Shown here one piece after another: positions 56,235 through 64,000 of a DNA stretch of 64,000 nt. Under the pieces are notes generated by a model. It saw nothing but the letters and a program-made list of their open reading frames with translations. It had not been told where the DNA came from and made no database searches. Origin of the DNA: Roseovarius faecimaris. Its GTDB lineage: Bacteria; Pseudomonadota; Alphaproteobacteria; Rhodobacterales; Rhodobacteraceae. Positions within the stretch are counted from its first letter, which is position 1. Every line of letters starts with the position of its first letter. Location: contig NZ_CP034348.1 of assembly GCF_009762325.1 (NCBI RefSeq), positions 2,548,501 through 2,612,500 of the forward strand, written 5' to 3'. Made by a program: the position numbers and the translations under genes.

Positions 56235-56639
56235 TTACCCCTGCCCCATATGCGCCGCGCCAAAGGCCCCGGGAAGCAACTCCGCCAGGGTCATCTCGCG
56301 GGTCTCTCCCGCACAGGTGGCAAGGGTAACCGCCACGTCCGGCGCGCCAAATTCGGCCAGTTTCTGACGGCATCCGCCGCAGGGGGTGACAGGTTCCGGA
56401 CTGTCGGCGATCACCGCCACGGCGCTGAGCCGTGTCTCGCCCGCCGCGACCATTGCCGCGATGGCCCCGGCCTCGGCGCAGGTGCCTTCGGGATAGGCCA
56501 CATTCTCCACATTGCACCCGGCATAGATCGTGCCGGACGCCGCCTGCACCGCCGCCCCCACCTTGAAGCCCGAATAGGGCGCATAGGCATTGGCGCGGAC
56601 TGCGCGCGCGGCTTCAAGCAGGCTTTGCGACATGGGCAT
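56235..56639 (-). CDS. cdd: cytidine deaminase
   Basis: The 134-residue protein has the zinc motifs GTCAEAGA (Cys and catalytic Glu) and PCGGCRQKL. It deaminates cytidine and deoxycytidine to uridine forms, which feed deoA and upp. It is divergent from the malic enzyme gene. Confidence 0.95.
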   Translation of the reverse strand: MPMSQSLLEAARAVRANAYAPYSGFKVGAAVQAASGTIYAGCNVENVAYPEGTCAEAGAIAAMVAAGETRLSAVAVIADSPEPVTPCGGCRQKLAEFGAPDVAVTLATCAGETREMTLAELLPGAFGAAHMGQG

Positions 56640-56743
56640 TCCTCCGGCAGGTTCTGGAATTCGAGATTGCGCGCTGCTTGGCGAAAGTGCAACCTTGTGT
56701 CACAGGCCATGCCGATATTGCCGATTGCGGCGCGCCGAAGAAA

Positions 56744-56761
56744 TAGTTTAATGTTAAACTA
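56744..56761. promoter_or_regulatory. inverted repeat between cdd and maeB
   Basis: TAGTTTAA-TG-TTAAACTA is a perfect 8-bp inverted repeat 17 bp before the maeB start codon. It could be a repressor site for maeB, for cdd, or for both. Confidence 0.5.
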
Positions 56762-56778
56762 AATTTCAAGAGGACGTC

Positions 56779-59058
<2,280 letters not shown>

Positions 59059-59070
59059 GAAATGAGTCGC

Positions 59071-59184
59071 TTTTGCAGCTTGGGTGGTTTGCAATTTTGC
59101 AATAGCTGAATTTGCGCCTGTAAATTCGCATCAAAAATGGGGGTTTGCAAAAATTTGCACGCGAAACCTTGCAGATATTGCAAA
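59071..59184. promoter_or_regulatory. array of TTTGCAAA-like motifs before prpE
   Basis: Near-copies of TTTGCAAA occur at 59071-59078, 59088-59103 (two back-to-back TTTGCAAT), 59144-59160 (TTTGCAAA-AA-TTTGCAC) and 59169-59184 (TTGCAGATATTGCAAA). Such motifs are the reported sites of the acyl-CoA regulator PccR/ScfR in Rhodobacter and of RamB in actinobacteria. The position, 98 bp before the propionyl-CoA synthetase gene, fits control by propionate or acetate. Confidence 0.6.
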
Positions 59185-59281
59185 GCCTTGCGCCAAACTG
59201 TCACGGTCTAGCGCCAACAGTCTTGCCGCAAGGGCAAGCGGTCCGTAACACAAATGCAAACCTGAGCGGAGGAGACGCACG

Positions 59282-61171
59282 ATGGGATATCAAGAGGTCT
59301 ATGACAGCTGGAAGGCAGACCCCGAGGGGTTCTGGATGCAGGCGGCCGAGGCGATCGACTGGGACCGCAAGCCCAGCAAGGCGCTTTTTGACGACAATGC
59401 CCCGCTCTATGAATGGTTCAAGGACGGCATGGTCAACACTTGCTGGAACGCGGTGGACCGGCATGTGGAGGGCGGGCGCGGCGCGCAGGCGGCCCTTATT
59501 CATGACAGCCCGATCACCGGCACCAAGCATGTCATCACCTATGCCGAGCTGAAAGACCGCGTTGCCTCTCTCGCCGGGGCGCTGCGCGCCAAGGGGATCG
59601 ATAAAGGCGACCGCGTGATCATCTACATGCCGATGGTGCCCGAGGCGCTGGAGGCCATGCTCGCCTGTGCCCGGCTGGGCGCGATCCATTCGGTCGTGTT
59701 CGGCGGCTTTGCGGCCAATGAGCTGGCGGTGCGCATCGACGACGCCAAACCCAAGGCGATCATCGCTGCCTCCTGCGGGCTGGAACCGGGCCGCGTGGTA
59801 CATTACAAGCCGCTTCTGGATGGTGCGATTGAACTGGCCAAGCACAAGCCCGACTTCTGCGTTCTGTTCCAGCGTGAACAGGAAGTGGCCGCCCTGATCG
59901 ACGGCCGCGACTATGACTGGCATGCGTTCCAGGCCGGTGTTGAGCCTGCCGAGTGCGTCCCGGTCGAAGGCGATCACCCGGCCTATATCCTGTATACATC
60001 CGGCACCACCGGCGCCCCCAAGGGCGTGGTCCGGCCCACCGGCGGGCACCTTGTGGCGCTCAATTGGACGATGAAAAACATCTACAACGTGGACCCCGGC
60101 GATGTGTTCTGGGCCGCCTCGGATGTGGGCTGGGTCGTGGGCCACAGCTATATCTGCTACGGCCCGCTGATCCACGGCAACACGACAATCGTTTTTGAGG
60201 GCAAGCCCATCGGCACGCCCGATGCAGGCACCTTCTGGCGCATCATCGAAGAGCACAAGGTCAAGACTTTCTTCACCGCCCCCACCGCCTTCCGCGCCGT
60301 GAAGCGCGAAGACCCCAAGGGCGAATTCCTCAAGAAATACGACCTGAGCGGGCTGGGCGCGATCTATCTGGCCGGCGAACGCGCCGACCCCGATACCATC
60401 GAGTGGACGCGTGAGTTGACCGGTAAGCCCGTCTATGACCATTGGTGGCAAACCGAAACCGGCTATACCATCGCGGGCAACCCGGTGGGGATCGAACCGC
60501 TGCCGGTCAAGCTTGGCTCGCCCACCGTGGCCATGCCCGGCTATGACGTGCAGATCCTCGACGACGCAGGGCATGAGGTCGCCCCTGGTGAACTGGGCGC
60601 CATCGCCATCAAACTGCCCCTGCCCCCCGGCACCCTGCCGACGCTCTGGAATGCCGAAGAGCGGTTCCGCAAATCCTATCTCAACACCTTCCCGGGCTAT
60701 TATGAGACGGGCGATGCCGGCATGAAGGACGAAGACGGCTATCTCTGGATCATGGCGCGCACCGATGACGTGATCAACGTCGCCGGCCACCGCCTCAGCA
60801 CCGGCGGGATGGAAGAGGTTCTGGCCTCGCACCCCGATGTGGCCGAATGCGCGGTCATTGGCGTGAGCGATCAGCTCAAGGGTCAGATGCCCGTGGGCTT
60901 CCTGTGCCTGACCAGCGGCGTGAACCGCCCGCATGACGAGATCACATCCGAATGCGTCAAGCTCGTCCGCGAAAAGATCGGCCCTGTGGCGGCCTTCAAG
61001 CTCGCCGTGGTGGTGGATCGTCTGCCCAAGACCCGCTCGGGCAAGATCCTGCGCGGGACGATGGTCTCCATCGCCGATGGCAAGGAATTCAAGATGCCCG
61101 CCACCATCGACGATCCGGCCATTCTTGACGAGATCCGCGAGGCGCTGCAAACCATCGGCTACGCCAAGTGA
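59282..61171 (+). CDS. prpE: propionyl-CoA synthetase (acyl-CoA synthetase family)
   Basis: The 629-residue enzyme has the AMP-binding signature YTSGTTGAPKGV (about residues 238-249) and the C-terminal motifs YYETGDAG, VAGHRLSTGGMEE and the catalytic lysine in TRSGKILRG. The sequence pattern is nearer to PrpE than to acetyl-CoA synthetase, which is why propionate is preferred as substrate. A GGAGGAG ribosome site lies just before the ATG. It activates propionate to propionyl-CoA. The CIA30 gene starts within its stop codon. Confidence 0.88.
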   Translation: MGYQEVYDSWKADPEGFWMQAAEAIDWDRKPSKALFDDNAPLYEWFKDGMVNTCWNAVDRHVEGGRGAQAALIHDSPITGTKHVITYAELKDRVASLAGALRAKGIDKGDRVIIYMPMVPEALEAMLACARLGAIHSVVFGGFAANELAVRIDDAKPKAIIAASCGLEPGRVVHYKPLLDGAIELAKHKPDFCVLFQREQEVAALIDGRDYDWHAFQAGVEPAECVPVEGDHPAYILYTSGTTGAPKGVVRPTGGHLVALNWTMKNIYNVDPGDVFWAASDVGWVVGHSYICYGPLIHGNTTIVFEGKPIGTPDAGTFWRIIEEHKVKTFFTAPTAFRAVKREDPKGEFLKKYDLSGLGAIYLAGERADPDTIEWTRELTGKPVYDHWWQTETGYTIAGNPVGIEPLPVKLGSPTVAMPGYDVQILDDAGHEVAPGELGAIAIKLPLPPGTLPTLWNAEERFRKSYLNTFPGYYETGDAGMKDEDGYLWIMARTDDVINVAGHRLSTGGMEEVLASHPDVAECAVIGVSDQLKGQMPVGFLCLTSGVNRPHDEITSECVKLVREKIGPVAAFKLAVVVDRLPKTRSGKILRGTMVSIADGKEFKMPATIDDPAILDEIREALQTIGYAK

Positions 61172-61701
61172 GGCTGGCTCTTGCGCTGCTTCTCTGGCCT
61201 TTCGCAGTGCTGGCGGAGGAGCGCATGATGGACCTGCCCCTGACCGATGCGGCAGGCTGGAGCTATCTGAGCGATCAGGTGATGGGCGGGGTCTCTGACG
61301 GCCGCGCCCAGCTTGCCGAGGAAGACGGCCAGCCGGTGCTGCGGCTCACCGGCGACGTCAGCACCGCCAATCGCGGCGGGTTCGTGCAGGTGCGGCTCAA
61401 ACTGCCCGCCCCTCTGCCTGCGGATGCCACCGGGGTGATCCTGACCGCGCGCGGCAACGATCAGCGCTATTTCATCCACCTGCGCACCCGCGGCACGGCG
61501 CTGCCCTGGCAGTATTATCAGGCCCCTTTCGATGTGACCCGGGACTGGCAACAGATCCGCCTTCCATTCGAGAGCTTCCAGCCGTCCGGTGGGCTTCTGC
61601 GCGCCACGCCGCGCCCGGGCAGCATTCAAAGCATCGGCCTGGTCGCCTATGGCCGGGATCACAAGGCGGATGTCTCTGTCACAGCCATCGGCTTTTATTA
61701 A
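61168..61701 (+). CDS. CIA30 family protein
   Basis: The GTG start overlaps the prpE stop (GTGA), so it is translationally coupled. The 177-residue protein has a short signal peptide (cleavage near LAE) and a CIA30-type carbohydrate-binding-like jelly roll: WSYLSDQVMGGVSDG, then GFVQVRLKL and FIHLRTRG. Related proteins help assemble complex I in eukaryotes, but this exported form probably acts in the periplasm. Function here is unknown. Confidence 0.8.
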   Translation: MRLALALLLWPFAVLAEERMMDLPLTDAAGWSYLSDQVMGGVSDGRAQLAEEDGQPVLRLTGDVSTANRGGFVQVRLKLPAPLPADATGVILTARGNDQRYFIHLRTRGTALPWQYYQAPFDVTRDWQQIRLPFESFQPSGGLLRATPRPGSIQSIGLVAYGRDHKADVSVTAIGFY

Positions 61702-61853
61702 AGCGTATCGAGCGGCATCACCGTCACAGGGCTGACCTCAAGTCCCATATCCGCGTTGCGCTGTGTGTCCGTTTCCGGTGGCTTCGGCAATGCGGCGCCC
61801 AGCGCAATGAGGGCAGCCAGCAGAAATGAACGGGTGATATAGAGCTTGCGCAT
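61698..61853 (-). CDS. small hypothetical protein with N-terminal hydrophobic segment
   Basis: A 51-residue ORF (MRKLYITRSFLLAALIAL start) has a signal-peptide-like or membrane segment at residues 8-21 and a short acidic tail. AAGGA lies 8 bases before its ATG. Its stop overlaps the end of the CIA30 gene by 4 bp on the opposite strand. No family is recognised. Confidence 0.5.
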   Translation of the reverse strand: MRKLYITRSFLLAALIALGAALPKPPETDTQRNADMGLEVSPVTVMPLDTL

Positions 61854-61960
61854 GGCTTTTATCCTTTTGATCCAGCCTGTTACAGCTATGACTCAAAGAA
61901 TGCGCCAGGGCCCGGAAGCCACGCAATAACAGCCGGATGTTATCGGATAACACGCAAGGT

Positions 61961-62722
61961 CTAAACGAACTGTTCGCGCAAAAGCCGTTCTTCCAGCCCA
62001 TGACCGGGATCGAACAAAAGCCGGTGGGCGATGCTCGGCTCGGACCGGATCTCGACCCATTCCACATCACGCACGGCCTGCCCGTCACCCTCGGCCATGA
62101 CAGGGCGTTTATCGGGATCGACCACATCAAACCGGACCTGCGCCGTCTTGGGGATCAGCGCCCCGCGCCAGCGCCGGGGCCGGAACGCCGCAACCGCCGT
62201 GATCGCCAGCACATCCGACCCGATAGGCAGGATCGGCCCGTGCGCGCTGTAGTTATAGGCGGTGGAGCCTGCAGGCGTGGCCACCAGCGCACCGTCACAG
62301 ACCAGCTCTTCCAGCCTGAGCCGCCCATCCACGGTGATCCTGAGCTTGGCCGCCTGCGGCCCCTCGCGCAGCAACGACACCTCGTTGATCGCCAGCGCCT
62401 CATGCACATGGCCATCGCGGCATTGCGCCTTCATCGACAGCGGATTAATCACCTCTTCCTCGGCTGCCTCCAGGCGCTCCAGAAGATCACTCTCGCTGTA
62501 TTCGTTCATCAGAAAGCCGACAGTGCCGCGGTTCATGCCATACACAGGCGCGGCCATGCCCTGCGTGCGGTGCAGCGTCTGCAACATGAACCCGTCGCCC
62601 CCCAGCGCCACGATCACGTCGGCCTCTTCCTCCTCCACATGACCGAACCGCGTAGCCAGCGCCCCGCGCGCGGTCTGGGCAATCGGCGCCTCGCTGGCGA
62701 CAAAGGCAATCTTTCGGGTCAT
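61961..62722 (-). CDS. nadK: NAD kinase
   Basis: The start at MTRKIAF gives 253 residues, the alphaproteobacterial size; an upstream ATG adds a charged tail. The GGDGFMLQ motif (about residues 40-47) and [14 protein letters not shown] are the NAD- and ATP-binding motifs. It makes NADP from NAD. It is divergent from glyA. Confidence 0.9.
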   Translation of the reverse strand: MTRKIAFVASEAPIAQTARGALATRFGHVEEEEADVIVALGGDGFMLQTLHRTQGMAAPVYGMNRGTVGFLMNEYSESDLLERLEAAEEEVINPLSMKAQCRDGHVHEALAINEVSLLREGPQAAKLRITVDGRLRLEELVCDGALVATPAGSTAYNYSAHGPILPIGSDVLAITAVAAFRPRRWRGALIPKTAQVRFDVVDPDKRPVMAEGDGQAVRDVEWVEIRSEPSIAHRLLFDPGHGLEERLLREQFV

Positions 62723-62848
62723 GTCGAGGCGGTCCTGTTTCTTATCGGCGGCATGCCGCTCTGATCGAAGCATAAGTTGCCGCCCAAGGCCAGTGCTGAC
62801 GCTTCACCCTGAGAAATTGTCGGTTTCCGGGCTTTCCTGAGCAGGGTG

Positions 62849-62862
62849 TTTCCTATAGGAAA
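62849..62862. promoter_or_regulatory. palindrome upstream of glyA
   Basis: TTTCCTATAGGAAA is a perfect 14-bp palindrome 36 bp before the glyA start codon. It may overlap the promoter and act as an operator for glyA, nadK, or both. Confidence 0.45.
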
Positions 62863-62897
62863 TCCCCGAAACACACCCTTTCTGGAGCACTGTCCCC

Positions 62898-64000
62898 ATG
62901 TCTGATTCCGGTTTCTTCACCGAAGCGCTCGCCTCGCGCGACCCCGATCTCGCCGATGCGATCACCAAAGAGCTGGGCCGCCAGCGCGACGAGATCGAAC
63001 TGATCGCGTCGGAAAACATCGTCTCGTCCGCCGTGATGGAAGCACAAGGCTCGGTGATGACGAACAAATACGCCGAAGGCTATCCGGGACGGCGCTACTA
63101 TGGCGGGTGTCAGTTTGTCGACATCGCCGAAAACCTCGCGATCGAACGCGCCTGCAAGCTTTTCAACTGTGGCTTTGCCAATGTGCAGCCCAACTCGGGC
63201 AGCCAGGCCAACCAGGGTGTGATGCAGGCGCTGCTGCAACCCGGTGACACGATCCTGGGCATGAGCCTCGATGCCGGCGGGCACCTCACCCACGGCGCGG
63301 CCCCCAACCAGTCGGGCAAATGGTTCAACGCCATCCAGTACGGCGTGCGCAAGCAGGACAACCTGCTGGATTACGACCAGGTCGAGGCGCTCGCCAAAGA
63401 ACATAACCCCAAGCTGATCATCGCCGGCGGCTCGGCCATCCCGCGTCAGATCGACTTTGCCCGGATGCGCGAGATTGCTGACATGGTTGGCGCCTATCTG
63501 CATGTGGACATGGCCCACTTCGCCGGTCTGGTTGCGGCGGGCGAACACCCCTCGCCCTTCCCGCATGCCCATGTGGCCACAACCACCACGCACAAAACCC
63601 TGCGCGGTCCGCGTGGCGGCATGATCCTGACCAATGACGAGGATCTGGCCAAGAAGTTCAACTCGGCCATCTTCCCCGGCATCCAGGGCGGCCCCTTGAT
63701 GCATGTGATCGCGGCCAAGGCCGTGGCCTTCGGAGAAGCTCTGCGCCCTGAATTCAAGTCGTATATTCAACAGGTTATCGCCAATGCTCAGGCGCTCTCG
63801 GATCAGCTGATCAAGGGCGGCCTGGATACAGTGACCCACGGCACCGACACCCATGTGCTGCTCGTTGACCTGCGTCCCAAAGGCGTGAAGGGCAACGACA
63901 CCGAAAAGGCCCTGGGCCGCGCGCATATCACCTGCAACAAGAACGGCGTGCCCTTTGACCCTGAAAAACCGACCGTGACCTCGGGCATCCGCCTGGGATC
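62898..64000 (+). CDS. glyA: serine hydroxymethyltransferase (partial, runs off the window)
   Basis: The reading frame is open to the end of the window (367 of an expected 430 or so residues). GlyA marks are [39 protein letters not shown] and [14 protein letters not shown] with the Schiff-base lysine. It converts serine and tetrahydrofolate to glycine and methylene-tetrahydrofolate. Confidence 0.95.
   Translation, partial: MSDSGFFTEALASRDPDLADAITKELGRQRDEIELIASENIVSSAVMEAQGSVMTNKYAEGYPGRRYYGGCQFVDIAENLAIERACKLFNCGFANVQPNSGSQANQGVMQALLQPGDTILGMSLDAGGHLTHGAAPNQSGKWFNAIQYGVRKQDNLLDYDQVEALAKEHNPKLIIAGGSAIPRQIDFARMREIADMVGAYLHVDMAHFAGLVAAGEHPSPFPHAHVATTTTHKTLRGPRGGMILTNDEDLAKKFNSAIFPGIQGGPLMHVIAAKAVAFGEALRPEFKSYIQQVIANAQALSDQLIKGGLDTVTHGTDTHVLLVDLRPKGVKGNDTEKALGRAHITCNKNGVPFDPEKPTVTSGIRLG

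Noticed and set aside
54792..56762. A 656-codon plus-strand frame across the cdd-deoA genes
   Set aside because: It overlaps two well-defined salvage enzymes in antisense and has a biased, low-information composition.

Overview
The window looks like part of the chromosome of a marine alphaproteobacterium of the Rhodobacteraceae (Roseobacter group). The evidence is high GC content, two complete TRAP transporter operons, Ugp- and Pot-type ABC importers, an EutB/EutC-type pair, an FNR-type regulator, a MaeB-type malic enzyme and a PrpE-type acyl-CoA synthetase. This placement is inferred from gene content; no marker gene was compared. No rRNA, tRNA, CRISPR array, insertion sequence or phage region was seen.

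Layout. (1) 20-2741: a TetR regulator and an unusual alpha/beta-hydrolase-glycosyltransferase fusion. (2) 2981-9967: a LysR regulator facing a TRAP transporter, an alpha/beta hydrolase and an EutB/EutC-like pair, probably a catabolic island for an imported carboxylated amino compound. (3) 10011-16286: a four-gene operon (nitrilase-family amidase, very long Orn/Lys/Arg-type decarboxylase, ATP-grasp ligase, C45 acyltransferase/hydrolase). I cannot assign it to a known pathway, and it is the best candidate for an undescribed system. (4) 16560-33787: surface and exported proteins: a CAP-RTX protein, a giant DUF11-type adhesin with 18 almost identical 360-bp repeats, an outer-membrane beta-barrel partner and an exported lysozyme-like protein. 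(5) 33882-39118: a Ugp-type ABC importer and an FNR-type regulator with a perfect FNR-like box upstream. (6) 39323-46618: 5-oxoprolinase PxpA/C/B, a second TRAP transporter, a D-glutamate cyclase-like DUF1445 protein and a LysR regulator, which together suggest uptake and breakdown of D-glutamate or 5-oxoproline. (7) 46793-52404: a Pot-type ABC importer and a YtcJ-like amidohydrolase. (8) 52546-64000: a SPOR protein, pyrimidine salvage (upp, deoA, cdd), malic enzyme, propionyl-CoA synthetase, a CIA30 protein, a tiny ORF, NAD kinase and the start of glyA.

Regulatory DNA is rich. Perfect or near-perfect inverted repeats lie upstream of several genes, both TRAP operons carry a strong hairpin directly after the binding-protein gene, and an array of TTTGCAAA-like motifs precedes prpE. 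Start codons were reassigned where a Shine-Dalgarno sequence or family length favoured an internal ATG or GTG (for example the CN-hydrolase, ugpB, potA, the SPOR gene and nadK).
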